Part shown: piece by piece, positions 22,588-32,265 of the stretch
How the letters are laid out: the number at the start of each line of letters is the position of its first letter
Numbering within the stretch: the stretch's first letter is position 1
NCBI GenBank assembly: GCA_021772055.1
Contig: JAETNR010000037.1
Span: 1-47,424, forward strand
Length of the DNA: 47,424 nt
Reading direction: 5' to 3'
Source: Blautia sp.
Lineage (GTDB): Bacteria > Bacillota > Clostridia > Lachnospirales > Lachnospiraceae
The notes under the pieces: generated by a model
What the model saw: only the letters and a program-made list of their open reading frames with translations
Databases searched by the model: none
Told to the model about the DNA's origin: nothing
Made by a program: the position numbers and the translations under genes

Positions 22588-25413
22588 TCAATACCGCCCT
22601 GAAATCTTTTTTTCTCTACGGTAATGATACAGCATAAAGGAAAAAATAACAATCGCTGAAATAAAAATCGCAGCCGCACAGGTTCCCCACGGAAATGCGA
22701 TTCTTACATGTCCGAATTGCCTGGTCAGACATTCCCGGAGGCCAATCAGCAGCGGTGCGCCAATGCAAAAGGCCAGTAAACTGCTGCGGATAAGAAGACT
22801 TAGCGCTTCATAAAACAGCATTTTTTCTATCTGCTTCTGTGTCATTCCAATGGAAACCATCATGGTAAAATTCCTCTTCTGCCCGGAAATCCACCCATGA
22901 ATGGAATTATAGAGATTCAAAAGGCAGATTACAGATGTCAGCAGTACGAAGCCAAGAAGAAGTATACGGATGATACTGTTGATAGAATCCGCAAGGCTCT
23001 TCGCATGCTCTGCAGGAACAAGCATATAAGCAGAATCTTCCCCTTCTGTCATTTGATTTAATCGCTTAAGCAATGGACCTGCTTCCTCATTCAGCTGCAG
23101 AAGCAGTCCCTTTTCCATCATGTTATTGTGTTCTTCCGGGTGTTCCTGATCCAACACAATATCATTGATGAGATCCCCGGTTTCCAGATTCACGATCACC
23201 CACAAAGTCTCCGAATGAAATGTATAATCATCCTTTAGCTGCTCATTCGAAGCAAATCCTGCAACCCAAAGGGGAAAGTCAACGGAAGCCTTTTCCTTCA
23301 AAGAATATAAGCTCACCGGCAACGTGTCTCCTTTTTCCAGATCCACCATTTTTTCCACCTCATAAAAGGCGTATTTCTCCGGCTGCATGCCTTCCACGCA
23401 CCAGTTCTCCGTGGATACCTCCCCGCTCTGAACCACAATCGCACATGGCAGATTACCTTGATTCAGCAGATCCATGTCCACATCCGCAGTCTCTGCAATC
23501 CGTTGAAAATCCTCATTTTCTACTGCAATGATGCTGAGGACAGCGGTTCCATACCCGAAATTTTCCTCAAACTCTGCATCTGACAATATTCTGTGATAAT
23601 ACAGGTTAAATACTTTATGAACGTCGTCCCAATACTCCCGGCTCAGGATCTCACGAGGAATATTGCCAATGAACGTTCCATAATATCTTTCGCATACTGC
23701 ATCTACACCGGGATCCTTTTTTATCTCTTCTTTCAGGGCTTCAAATTCCTCCATCTGCTCCAGACTGCCGCCGGACATGAATAATTCATAGTCCCAGCCT
23801 TCATTATTGGAACTCACGGTGGCACCATCCATCATCCGGTAACTGACCAGTTTGGTGATCATCTGTGCACCTGATACTGTAATAATCAAAATTACCATAA
23901 AAACAGATGCCGCCCGTATCATTCCTCTTGTTTTCCGCTTCTGGTATCTCATGGAATTGTGTGCAAGCAGTCTCTCTGCATGAATTTTCCGCAGGTTCGT
24001 ATGCCTTCCCCGTATTTTTCCTTTCTCCTTTTCCACATTTCCCCGAATACACTCCACAGGACCGACCCTGCTTATTTTCCTGGCCGGAAGAATGGCAGAC
24101 AAAAATACGGTAAATGTGCTCACCGCAGCAATGAGAACCATATCCTCCCAGGAAATCTCCAGAGAAACAGGCACCATTCCCAGCACTTCCTCCGACAGGG
24201 ACATGATAGTATAAATAAAAGGCTGAAACAAAGACATCCCCAAAAAGACTACAAAGCATCCCGCCAGAAATCCCAGCGGCAGCGCAGGCAGGAAAAGGAC
24301 AAATGCTTCAAAATACACACTGCTCCGCTTCTGTTTTCCTGTTGCTCCCACAGAACAGAGCATCCCAAGATACCGGCTCCGTTCTTCAAAGGAAATGTTA
24401 AATACATTGTAGATCAGAATAATCGCCGCAACCATGATGACAATGATAAAAAAGGCGGACATTATCTGAACAATGAAATTTACCGTAGAGTCTGAGGCAT
24501 CTCCTGAAAAGGAAAGTACATAATCATTAAACTCTATCTCACAAGTCCCTGCGATATCCCGCATTTCTTCATAAAGATCATCCGGAGCCTTTTTCAGATC
24601 CAGGATCAAAGACAGGTTAAACCTGCTGTTTTTCCCTCCTTCATAACAGGTAAATGCTGTGTAACCGGCGGAACCTTTCTGCTCAAACCAGGGCGTTTCC
24701 ACAACCCCCACCACGGTGAATTCTTCCTCTTCTCCTGTATATTCCTTATTTATACGGAAGCTGTCATTTTCCTCATAAAAGGGAAAATTCCAGGGAAGGG
24801 CCAGCGTTTCTCCATAATCAACGGTCAGGCTCTGAAAAGGAAACGTGGTGCTGATTCCCTCCTTGATTCCGGTGATCGTTCTGTCAAAATACTTCATCTC
24901 TATCGTATCTCCCAGGACAATTGCTGCACCATCATCCAAGGCACTCCAGCTGATTACAGCCTCCTTTCCGTTTTCCGGAAGCCGTCCCTCCTTTAATTCA
25001 AGATTCATCCATTCAAACATAAGAGGTTCATATGCCTTTACATAGAGATACGGCTGCATGGCATTTTCAGAAGCGGGAAAATCTCCAAATCCATAATCCG
25101 CAGAGCAGGCTGTTTCCCGGACATACCCAAGGTTCCTGACTCTTTTAAGCTCCCGTTCAGATATATCATACATACTTACATGCCATTTTCCCTCTTTTTG
25201 GGAACCTGCTTTCTGAAGGTAACTGACTGCTGTTTTTCTTCCCACAAACACACAGGTCATGAGAAGTATCATAAAGAATATTCCCAAAAATGTGGTCCAG
25301 GTTCTTTTCGGGTTCATTTTCATATGCTTCCAGGTCACCTGATATACGATTTCGTTGCGTCCGGTCCACATCCTGAGGCTATGGAAAGATGTCTTTTCTG
25401 ATATCTTTTTCAA
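22588..25413 (-). CDS. FtsX-type ABC permease (BceB-like, 941 aa)
   Basis: This large permease has one N-terminal helix (about 38-58) and an extracytoplasmic domain of ~250 residues. A three-helix FtsX block follows near 315-450. A further helix lies near 500-520, then a second external domain and a final three-helix block at about 815-935. It is longer than typical ~650-residue BceB proteins and has duplicated FtsX halves, so it is nearer to MacB/YtrF-like double permeases. It partners the ATPase (overlap of 4 bp) and precedes the two-component genes. A role in resistance to cell-wall peptide antibiotics is inferred from this context. Confidence 0.85.
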   Translation of the reverse strand: MKKISEKTSFHSLRMWTGRNEIVYQVTWKHMKMNPKRTWTTFLGIFFMILLMTCVFVGRKTAVSYLQKAGSQKEGKWHVSMYDISERELKRVRNLGYVRETACSADYGFGDFPASENAMQPYLYVKAYEPLMFEWMNLELKEGRLPENGKEAVISWSALDDGAAIVLGDTIEMKYFDRTITGIKEGISTTFPFQSLTVDYGETLALPWNFPFYEENDSFRINKEYTGEEEEFTVVGVVETPWFEQKGSAGYTAFTCYEGGKNSRFNLSLILDLKKAPDDLYEEMRDIAGTCEIEFNDYVLSFSGDASDSTVNFIVQIMSAFFIIVIMVAAIILIYNVFNISFEERSRYLGMLCSVGATGKQKRSSVYFEAFVLFLPALPLGFLAGCFVVFLGMSLFQPFIYTIMSLSEEVLGMVPVSLEISWEDMVLIAAVSTFTVFLSAILPARKISRVGPVECIRGNVEKEKGKIRGRHTNLRKIHAERLLAHNSMRYQKRKTRGMIRAASVFMVILIITVSGAQMITKLVSYRMMDGATVSSNNEGWDYELFMSGGSLEQMEEFEALKEEIKKDPGVDAVCERYYGTFIGNIPREILSREYWDDVHKVFNLYYHRILSDAEFEENFGYGTAVLSIIAVENEDFQRIAETADVDMDLLNQGNLPCAIVVQSGEVSTENWCVEGMQPEKYAFYEVEKMVDLEKGDTLPVSLYSLKEKASVDFPLWVAGFASNEQLKDDYTFHSETLWVIVNLETGDLINDIVLDQEHPEEHNNMMEKGLLLQLNEEAGPLLKRLNQMTEGEDSAYMLVPAEHAKSLADSINSIIRILLLGFVLLTSVICLLNLYNSIHGWISGQKRNFTMMVSIGMTQKQIEKMLFYEALSLLIRSSLLAFCIGAPLLIGLRECLTRQFGHVRIAFPWGTCAAAIFISAIVIFSFMLYHYRREKKISGRY

Positions 25414-26111
25414 ATTCCGCCACCTCCCAGAACCCGGATTCTTTCGTCCCGCGTGATCTCTCCATCCTCAATGCAGAGCATCCGGTCAGCCTGCAGGGCA
25501 ATATTTTCATCATGAGTGATGAGAAGCAGGGTCTGCTTCTGCATCCTGTTGGATTCCTTCAAAAGGCTTACAATTTCCGCCCCTGTGTTCCGGTCCAGAT
25601 TTCCTGTAGGCTCGTCCGCCAAAAGGATTGCGGGACGGCTATATAAAGCTCTTGCAATGGAAACCCGCTGCTGCTGCCCTCCGGAAAGCTGGCTCGGCAG
25701 GTGGTGCCGCCTTTCCTCAAGCCCCATGCTGTGAACAATGGCATTCAGCCGGTCCATATCCAGTTTCCTGCCGTCCAGCAAATGAGGCAGTCCGATGTTT
25801 TCATCCACATTCAGCATAGGAAGAAGGTTATAAAACTGATAAATGAGCCCGATCTGCCGTCTCCGGAAAACCGCAAGTTTATCCTCCTTCAGGGAATGGA
25901 TCTCTGTCCCTTCTATATACACCTTCCCTGATGTAGGCTTATCCACGCCTCCCAGAATATGCAGAAGCGTGGATTTTCCGCTCCCGGACGGCCCCACGAT
26001 AGAGACAAATTCCCCCTTTTCCACAGAAAATGAAATATTTTTTAATGCATGTGTACATGTATCTCCTTCACCGTAAACCTTCGACAGATTTTCGCATCTT
26101 AAGATTTCCAT
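25410..26111 (-). CDS. ABC transporter ATP-binding protein (BceA/LolD-like)
   Basis: This 233-residue ATPase has Walker [10 protein letters not shown] (residues 40-48), signature LSGGQQQRV (142-150), Walker [11 protein letters not shown] (161-170) and the H-loop LLITHDE. High similarity to the MacB/LolD/BceA group shows in [17 protein letters not shown] and [31 protein letters not shown] precedes the ATG. It is the first gene of the minus-strand operon and overlaps the permease start. A minus-strand TATACT near 26145 may be the -10; I see no clear -35. Confidence 0.9.
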   Translation of the reverse strand: MEILRCENLSKVYGEGDTCTHALKNISFSVEKGEFVSIVGPSGSGKSTLLHILGGVDKPTSGKVYIEGTEIHSLKEDKLAVFRRRQIGLIYQFYNLLPMLNVDENIGLPHLLDGRKLDMDRLNAIVHSMGLEERRHHLPSQLSGGQQQRVSIARALYSRPAILLADEPTGNLDRNTGAEIVSLLKESNRMQKQTLLLITHDENIALQADRMLCIEDGEITRDERIRVLGGGGI

Positions 26112-26263
26112 GGTATCCTCCCTTAAGTTTTTTTACATCTCAAGTATACCATTTTAAGATGACACTCCGGTGAATTTTTCGGTGACAAAATAGTCACTTT
26201 TTCTTATTATGTTGCTTGCCCATAATGTCCGGAAATTTCATAATAAGATCCGTAGCAGTAAGA

Positions 26264-26312
26264 CAATAAAGGCTGTCACACCCTTGATTTTTCAATCCTT
26301 AGTGCGACAGCC
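26264..26312 (-). terminator. Terminator of the GH106-like operon
   Basis: On the minus strand a GGCTGTC/GACAGCC stem (26271-26312), extended by a partly paired inner stem, is followed by TTTATT. It lies about 60 bp after the stop of the glycosidase gene and separates it from the Bce-like operon. Confidence 0.65.
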
Positions 26313-26373
26313 CCCATGAAACTGCTTCTATTATATTGCTCCCTGTAAACGGACAATATTTCCCGACAGAATA

Positions 26374-29300
26374 TTATACTTCACTGTCTACATATGGTAT
26401 GATCTTAGCCTGAGATGGACCATAGGAACGATAGAAGATATTTCGTTCAACCCATCCCATAGCATCTTCCGTTTCTTCAAGCATACCAAGACTCAAACAT
26501 ACATTGCAGAGAGAAGAACTGAATTCAATTTCAATCGTATTCTCGCCTTCTACCAAGTATTCCGTGATATCTGCCTTAGGTTCCATCCAGTTTATGGTAC
26601 CGGTATACAGATCTTTTCCTTCTGCGCCTTCTGCAATTACAGTTTTCTTCTTAGTCGGATTTGTAGAAACACCACCGCCTACATTTCTGCCGTTAATCCA
26701 TACTCTCATACCGCCGGTAATCCTGCTTCCCAAATCAAGATAAGCTCCGCTTGCAGAAGAACCATCCCAATTAAAGGTTGCTTTATAAGTTCCAATACCA
26801 GAAACTTCTTTGCCGACGCCTTCCAGGTTATCCCATGTAGCAATGGTTTCCGCATTAACAGGAATATCTGTTTTAATTGTTTCAAGTTTGCTATTTACAG
26901 TGGTAAGCCCTTCCACTACTTCTTCAGTACTCTGAAGAAGGTTTTCACCCGGTGTCCAGGATTCAATATTAATATCCCAACCCGTAATGTCATAACTTTC
27001 CGGTACTTCAACCGTAGATACAGCAGTATTTCCATCAGAAATTGTTGTTGTATAATCTCCGCTCTCTGTTGCACGAACGAAAAGTTTACCATCTTTTCCA
27101 TAGGATTCCTGAGCATCTGTAGAAAGAATGTAACGTTTTTCCTCTTCAACTTTTTCAAATGCAAATACTTCGATTTCATCGTAGTCAAGGTCTACCGAAA
27201 CAATGGTTTTACCATTTTCAACACGATAATTTGCAACCTCTTTTACTTTGCCAGACCATGTGTCTACGACATATGGAACAAAGACACCATCCATTGCGAT
27301 TTCTGTCTTGATATTTGTGCCATGATCTTCTGTTTTTACATTTTCAACATGGCTGTTTTCATGATAGCTGTTCGGACAGTAGTTGTATACATACAGATAC
27401 TGGTTTCCATCTTCATCTTCACGAACCTGAGAAAGCAGCTGATGGTTTGCTTCCGCATACTGCGCATAAGGTACTACACCAAGTTCCTGTAAACAGTCAT
27501 AAGCGGTATCATCATACGCACATGCTTTTTCGTCAAAATATGAGAAATCTTCAGGTGCATCATTAATAACTGCCACACGAGTGTTGTCAAGACTCTTCAG
27601 TTCTTCCATAATCTGTGCAAGCTTTTCGTCTTGTCCATCATTAAATGGCGTTTCTTTAGCTGCATTCTCCATGATCACTACCGGAAGCCCCTTCTTTGCC
27701 CATTCAAGTACATGCTCTGCACCATCAACATCCAGCCATTTCTGGTAGATCATAAGAGCTCTATATCCTGCCGGTTCAATTGTCTTGGTTTCTTCATTAA
27801 AACTTACCGTATCAAGATTCAGTAAATCCGGTCCTACGTAATCATAAGTATATCCGTTGTCCTGAAGCTCTGTGGAACGATAGTAAATTCCCATATGTGC
27901 AAGCATGTAATCCATAGATTCAAGATCATTTCCTGCTGCCTGGCCACTGATCGTAGCCTGATTCCAGTTATTATGAATGAATCCGATGTCTGTTCTTGAC
28001 TTTCCGGTCTGAAGAATTGTCTGCAGCTTGCCAATATGTGCATTGAACAGATCAGAATCTTCAAAGGTAGGTTCACGATCTCCAATTCTGTCAAAAGTAG
28101 CTCCCCAGCCTGGCCATGCTACTTCTTCACCATATGCATAAGAAGAAGACCAGATATGCCATACAACTCTCTGCACACCTGCCGCATACTGAACATAAAT
28201 ATCATGCAGACGATCTTCAAATGTAAATGCATTTGTATTAAGCATCTCTCCGCCTGTTTCAGATGAAAGGATCTTATTCTCCAGCTTTGGATCTGCTGTA
28301 GTAAGTCTCAGGATATCAATATTATCATGCATACCAAGGCTCTCTGTTTCCGTATAATCCACATAAGGAGCCGGTTTTGTGATCTCAAAGGATCTTCCGT
28401 AGGAGATCTGTGCACGAGTTTCAATTCCAATCGAATTCATCCACTCTTTAATTGGAACAAGCATGTTTTCAATGTATAAATCTGTCAGAACATCTACCCA
28501 GTCATTGATGTATTTCTCACGAAGTTCTGCCTGACCTTCCAGATCATAGCTTCCCTTTGCAGGCTCCGTATAAATATTAAATACACTATACTGCTGAGGA
28601 AGATTTGCTGTCAGGAACAGGTATGGGAAAATGTCATATCCCTTACGCTCTATGAATTCCTCACGAATATCTTCCGTCCACCAGGTAATACCACCAGATG
28701 GATTGAGCTCCAGAGAATCCATAAAGAGCTGTACATCACCCTCTTTGATTTTCTCGTTCAATTCTGGATCATCAAGGATATTCTCATCCCAGAATTTCTT
28801 CATTGCTTCAACACCACGTTTATCAAAATAATTGATTGCATAGCATGGCTCTGCACCCGGCTCAGAAAGCATGTAGTTACCGTGTGTCCAATAAGAGAAT
28901 ACAATGTAATCCCCATCATCCGGAGCTGTCCAGGTACCTGACTGATCATAAACAGTTTCGCCCTCAGTCCATTCAATTACGTCTGTCAGATCTATCATGG
29001 ATTCTGCAACAACGGTTCCGGTCGGGTCAGTTCTGTCCGGGAACCAGAAAACTCTGGATTTCGTGGTTTTTTCTCCTGTTTCAGTAATCTTATATGCATA
29101 TGCCCCAAGGAACTGTCCCTTGTTGCTCTCATAAACAGTCTCTGGTTTTGGAAGTGCCGAAATACTTTCTCCAGGTGCAACAATCTGAGAGCCCATTGCA
29201 AGAACCTGGCTGGCGTCCTGGGAATCCGGATCCAGGCCGGCTACGTTCGCAGTTGCCCAGTTAGTTCCGGATGTAAGACTAACCTTCATATTATGATCCA

Positions 29301-29646
29301 AAAATGCATTCATCATCAGTTTCCACTTATGAGCCCAGTTCTCAGAACCATAAGCATAATCTTCATTTGATGCATTTTCATCATTCTGCATACAGAGCTC
29401 AGCCCCATTGTAACCGGCATCATACATCTTCTGGATTTCCTGCAAAAGAACTTCATCTGTCAAAGATGCATCCGGCATCCACCAACGAATCTCTGACTGC
29501 ATGGATCTGTCCGGGTCTGCAAGCCTTTCCTCCAGTGCTGCCTGAAAAGTATTTTCTACAGCTGCTTCAGCCATTACATTAATCGGAAGTGAGGTCATCA
29601 CAACCGCTGATACAAGAAGACCGGCAAGTAACGCTTTTTTTCTCAT
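26374..29646 (-). CDS. Secreted GH106-like glycoside hydrolase (alpha-L-rhamnosidase family)
   Basis: This 1090-residue protein has a Sec signal peptide (MRKKALLAGLLVSAVVMTS, cleavage near residue 26). The catalytic part resembles GH106: IRWWMPDASLTDEVLLQEIQ (about 53-72), VQLFMDSLEL with ITWWTEDIREEFIERKGYDIFPYL, and RAQISYGRSFEI. A C-terminal beta-sandwich of the galactose-binding type has GTYKATFNWDGSSASGAYLDLG and MRVWINGRNVGG. GH106 enzymes remove alpha-linked L-rhamnose from plant polysaccharides or glycosides; specificity here is untested. AAAGGAG precedes the ATG. It follows the 3' end of a tandem paralogue by 61 bp, so both likely formed one operon. Confidence 0.82.
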   Translation of the reverse strand: MRKKALLAGLLVSAVVMTSLPINVMAEAAVENTFQAALEERLADPDRSMQSEIRWWMPDASLTDEVLLQEIQKMYDAGYNGAELCMQNDENASNEDYAYGSENWAHKWKLMMNAFLDHNMKVSLTSGTNWATANVAGLDPDSQDASQVLAMGSQIVAPGESISALPKPETVYESNKGQFLGAYAYKITETGEKTTKSRVFWFPDRTDPTGTVVAESMIDLTDVIEWTEGETVYDQSGTWTAPDDGDYIVFSYWTHGNYMLSEPGAEPCYAINYFDKRGVEAMKKFWDENILDDPELNEKIKEGDVQLFMDSLELNPSGGITWWTEDIREEFIERKGYDIFPYLFLTANLPQQYSVFNIYTEPAKGSYDLEGQAELREKYINDWVDVLTDLYIENMLVPIKEWMNSIGIETRAQISYGRSFEITKPAPYVDYTETESLGMHDNIDILRLTTADPKLENKILSSETGGEMLNTNAFTFEDRLHDIYVQYAAGVQRVVWHIWSSSYAYGEEVAWPGWGATFDRIGDREPTFEDSDLFNAHIGKLQTILQTGKSRTDIGFIHNNWNQATISGQAAGNDLESMDYMLAHMGIYYRSTELQDNGYTYDYVGPDLLNLDTVSFNEETKTIEPAGYRALMIYQKWLDVDGAEHVLEWAKKGLPVVIMENAAKETPFNDGQDEKLAQIMEELKSLDNTRVAVINDAPEDFSYFDEKACAYDDTAYDCLQELGVVPYAQYAEANHQLLSQVREDEDGNQYLYVYNYCPNSYHENSHVENVKTEDHGTNIKTEIAMDGVFVPYVVDTWSGKVKEVANYRVENGKTIVSVDLDYDEIEVFAFEKVEEEKRYILSTDAQESYGKDGKLFVRATESGDYTTTISDGNTAVSTVEVPESYDITGWDINIESWTPGENLLQSTEEVVEGLTTVNSKLETIKTDIPVNAETIATWDNLEGVGKEVSGIGTYKATFNWDGSSASGAYLDLGSRITGGMRVWINGRNVGGGVSTNPTKKKTVIAEGAEGKDLYTGTINWMEPKADITEYLVEGENTIEIEFSSSLCNVCLSLGMLEETEDAMGWVERNIFYRSYGPSQAKIIPYVDSEV

Positions 29647-29707
29647 ACTTCATTTTCTCCTTTTCTCTTCAAGTTGGTATAGTCATAGTACCTTAAATTT
29701 CCTTATG

Positions 29708-30385
29708 TTATTTAACCTGAACTTCAACATACGGAATCACTTTTGCCTGCTCAGGACCATAGGAACGAATATCTACATCTTTGCCCCACCAGGTCCCTTT
29801 GGCTCTTCCTTCGCCTACACCAAAAGCAGACGGGCTGATTCTGCCTTCTGCAAGCATAACATTAGTAAGGTCAGAACTATATTCGATTACGATAGTGTTT
29901 TCTCCATCTACAAGATAGTCTGTTGCATCAATGACCGGCTCTTTCAGGTTAACACCTCCGGTATATTCATCTTCACCCTCAAGAAGAATAGTGCCTCCCT
30001 TGCCATCGTTGATCTCAACACCAAGGCCTTTCTTTACCTTTGTAGGATTAGTAGAAATTTCACCGCCAACCTTAGTTCCATTAATCCATACTTCCATGCT
30101 CTGGTGAACAGAACCAAAGTCAATGTATGCACCTGATGCCTGAGAAGAATCCCAATTAAAGGTTGCCTCATAATGTCCTTTTCCAGATACCTGATTGCCA
30201 ACTTCTTCAATCTGATCCCAGGTCTTCAGCGTATCCAGATTAGTCTTAATTTCTGTTACTGTTGTAGAAGTCTTACGATTAACTATCTCAAGTCCGTCAA
30301 TAACTTCCGTACGAACGAGATCACCTGCATCATTTCCTTCCTCATCCTTTGTTCCTGTCCAGGATTCAACAGTTAAGTTCCAGTT
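29708..30385 (-). pseudogene. 3' fragment of second GH106-like gene, cut off by the integrated element
   Basis: This open frame has no start codon of its own and matches the C-terminal ~230 residues of the intact paralogue. It reads WNLTVESWTG, then GHYEATFNWD and MEVWINGTKVGG, and ends in RSYGPEQAKVIPYVEVQV. Its sequence joins exactly to the frame interrupted at 40135-40146: both sides encode NWNL. The missing front portion lies at 40135-42117. The fragment has no RBS and should not be translated. Confidence 0.85.
30374..30385. repeat. Left flanking core repeat of the integrated element
   Basis: TAAGTTCCAGTT here matches TAAATTCCAGTT at 40135-40146 in 11 of 12 positions and in the same orientation. 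Both lie inside the same codons (NWNL) of the broken glycosidase gene. This is the expected signature of site-specific integration; the single mismatch resembles the coupling-sequence heterology of Tn916-type recombinases. Confidence 0.65.
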
Positions 30386-30481
30386 GATATTCCACTTATT
30401 TTAGGAAATTTAATAACTATTATATTTGATTATCAAATTCTTCGCAAACCCTTGAAAACACTAAGTTTGTAGCAAGTGTAC

Positions 30482-30559
30482 TTTCCCTTACTCTTTCCCT
30501 TGTGTTACATTCTCCCATTAGCTTTCATGAACCTTAATATGGGAAAAATTAAGGGAAAG
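30482..30559. repeat. Left-end integrase arm-type sites
   Basis: TTTCCCTTA (30482-30490) and TTTCCCTTG (30494-30502) are direct, and TTAAGGGAAAG (30549-30559) is inverted. The same set appears at the other end of the element, which suggests recognition by the N-terminal arm-binding domain of the integrase. The rest of 30404-30671 holds nothing else I can identify. Confidence 0.6.
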
Positions 30560-30671
30560 AAAATTTCATAACACAGTATAACATATAACAATAACAACAT
30601 GGTGAACTGATTGAAATGTTTTCGATATTTAACTCTATAACTGATTATTAAAAAAATGGAGATAAGATACG

Positions 30672-30908
30672 ATGAGAACAATATTTGCAGAATACAATCC
30701 ACACAGAAACAGCATTGATGTTTATACCAATGCCGGTTATATGCTCCGCATTGACTGTTGGGAAGCTGAGAAGAACTTAAAAACCACTCCTGGATCAGAC
30801 TGCGCATTAAATACACTTGCTATTGATGAGCCACTTGAATATGCACGATTATATCTTGATGGTAATATGCAAATGTGGGTAGATGCAGAAGATTCTTTGG
30901 AATTGTAA
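30672..30908 (+). CDS. DUF6061 family small protein
   Basis: This 78-residue acidic protein reads AEYNPHRNSIDVYTNAGYMLRIDC and ends LEYARLYLDGNMQMWVDAED. The pattern matches the DUF6061 family, small proteins common on mobile elements and chromosomes of Lachnospiraceae; function is unknown. GGAGATAAGATACG precedes the ATG. It is the only plus-strand gene at the left end of the element and is closed by a perfect 14-bp hairpin. Family name is from memory. Confidence 0.7.
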   Translation: MRTIFAEYNPHRNSIDVYTNAGYMLRIDCWEAEKNLKTTPGSDCALNTLAIDEPLEYARLYLDGNMQMWVDAEDSLEL

Positions 30909-30913
30909 ACCAC

Positions 30914-30951
30914 AAGTAGCCTGTATGCTTTATTTTACATACAGGCTACTT
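30914..30951. terminator. Perfect 14-bp hairpin between convergent genes
   Basis: AAGTAGCCTGTATG and CATACAGGCTACTT pair fully around a 10-nt loop, 6 bp after the DUF6061 stop. No long T-run follows, but position between convergent genes fits a bidirectional terminator. Confidence 0.6.
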
Positions 30952-31026
30952 AATCAAAATCACCATAATTGATCAAGCAAGTTTTTTTAATATACCTCGG
31001 AGTCATTTTCGTTCGATCTTTCATCG

Positions 31027-31662
31027 CTAATAAAATTTCTCTGAAGTGATAGCAGATAACAGATTGGCAGGTTTTTCTAAAAAATAATCTGCTTTTATGT
31101 GCTTATTATGACTGCCCCATACTGCTAAAGCAAAATCAATTCCCGCATTTTCCGCACATTTACTGTCATATTTGCTATCTCCGATATAAAGTACTTTCCT
31201 ATGGTCTGTTTTTGATAATTCCACATATTTCAAAATCGGTGCGGCATTGGGTTTATGTTCCTGTGTATCGTCTGCACATATGATTGTTTTGAAATAATGA
31301 CTGATACCAAACGGACAAAAATCATGTGTAAATTCTTCCCTTGTCTTTGATGTGACAATCCCCATTTCATAATCCAGACTTAGAAGATTTTTCAATAATT
31401 CAACGATTCCGTCAAATACTTTAATGTTATTTGTATAGTTACGCATATTTTTATCCCATAATTCTATCGCATAGGAAGTGTCTTTTATCGCAAGTTTTTT
31501 CAAAGCGTCTGTTCCTGTAATCCCTAACGCAAATCTTAGTTCAGAACATGGTATCTCTCTCCCGGACAATCCCTTTATAGTTTCCTGTAAAGAATGTAAT
31601 ACAGCATATTCCGTATCAATCAGAGTGCCGTCAATGTCAAAAACGATATGCTTATACTTCAT
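31027..31662 (-). CDS. HAD-superfamily phosphatase (phosphoglycolate phosphatase-like)
   Basis: This 211-residue enzyme has the four HAD motifs. Motif I is the nucleophile in VFDIDGTLID; motif II the Ser/Thr in IVTSKTREEF; motif III the Lys in HKPNAAPI; motif IV the acidic pair in YIGDSKYDSKCAENAG. An alpha-helical cap lies between I and II. Substrate is not predictable beyond phosphate esters. The ATG at 31662 has GGAAAGG upstream and lies inside the 3' end of the acetyltransferase gene, so the two overlap by 11 bp. It is the last gene of the element's cargo operon. Confidence 0.87.
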   Translation of the reverse strand: MKYKHIVFDIDGTLIDTEYAVLHSLQETIKGLSGREIPCSELRFALGITGTDALKKLAIKDTSYAIELWDKNMRNYTNNIKVFDGIVELLKNLLSLDYEMGIVTSKTREEFTHDFCPFGISHYFKTIICADDTQEHKPNAAPILKYVELSKTDHRKVLYIGDSKYDSKCAENAGIDFALAVWGSHNKHIKADYFLEKPANLLSAITSEKFY

Positions 31663-32254
31663 GCTGCCACCTTTCCCTGCCTGTATCAAAATAACGTATC
31701 ACCCTGCATGGATTTCCTACTGCAACACAATTAGGCGGGATAGGGCGGGTAACTACACTTCCAGCCCCTATCACGCTGTTTTTTCCTATAGTGACTCCGG
31801 GCAGAAGAATACAGCCGCCGCCAATCCAGACATTACTTTCTATTTCTATCGGACGTGCATAGGTTCTAAAAAATGTTGTCTGACGTTCCCTCCAATCCGG
31901 CACAAACCTTTCCTGTGGTAAGACAGGGTGTGAAGATGTATAAATCTGCACATTTGACGCAATCAATACCCTGTCGCCAATTCGGATAGTTTTGTTATCC
32001 ACAAAGGTACAATTCATATTGACGATCACATCATTTCCCAAAAAAATATTTTTTCCATAGTCGCAATGAAAAGGCGTGTCGATTGCCACATTTTCCCCTA
32101 TTCCGCCCAACAGCTCCCGAAGAATGGAAGTGCGTTTTTCTGTATCTCTATAATCAGAAAAATAATATTTCCGTGTTAATTCCCTTGTGCGGGCAATCTG
32201 CTTTAACGTATCGCTGTCCGCTGTTTCCAAAAAATCACTGGATTCGTAATACAC
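31652..32254 (-). CDS. Hexapeptide-repeat sugar O-acetyltransferase (maltose acetyltransferase-like)
   Basis: This 200-residue protein has an N-terminal Mac-type helical segment (about 15-50). Left-handed beta-helix repeats follow from about 60 to 185, such as IFLGNDVIVNMNCTFVDNKTIRIGDRVLI and VWIGGGCILLPGVTIGKNSVIGAGSVV. The catalytic histidine is in YTSSHPV. Members transfer acetyl from acetyl-CoA to sugars. It overlaps the HAD gene and follows the HD-domain gene by 11 bp, so the three form one operon. Substrate unknown; the neighbours suggest small phosphorylated or sugar metabolites. Confidence 0.88.
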   Translation of the reverse strand: MYYESSDFLETADSDTLKQIARTRELTRKYYFSDYRDTEKRTSILRELLGGIGENVAIDTPFHCDYGKNIFLGNDVIVNMNCTFVDNKTIRIGDRVLIASNVQIYTSSHPVLPQERFVPDWRERQTTFFRTYARPIEIESNVWIGGGCILLPGVTIGKNSVIGAGSVVTRPIPPNCVAVGNPCRVIRYFDTGRERWQHEV

Positions 32255-32265
32255 AATATCCCCCC

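Noticed and set aside
26160..26215. GTGAC-AAAATA-GTCAC repeat upstream of the BceA-like gene
   Set aside because: The arms are only 5 bp and no second copy or promoter alignment supports an operator.
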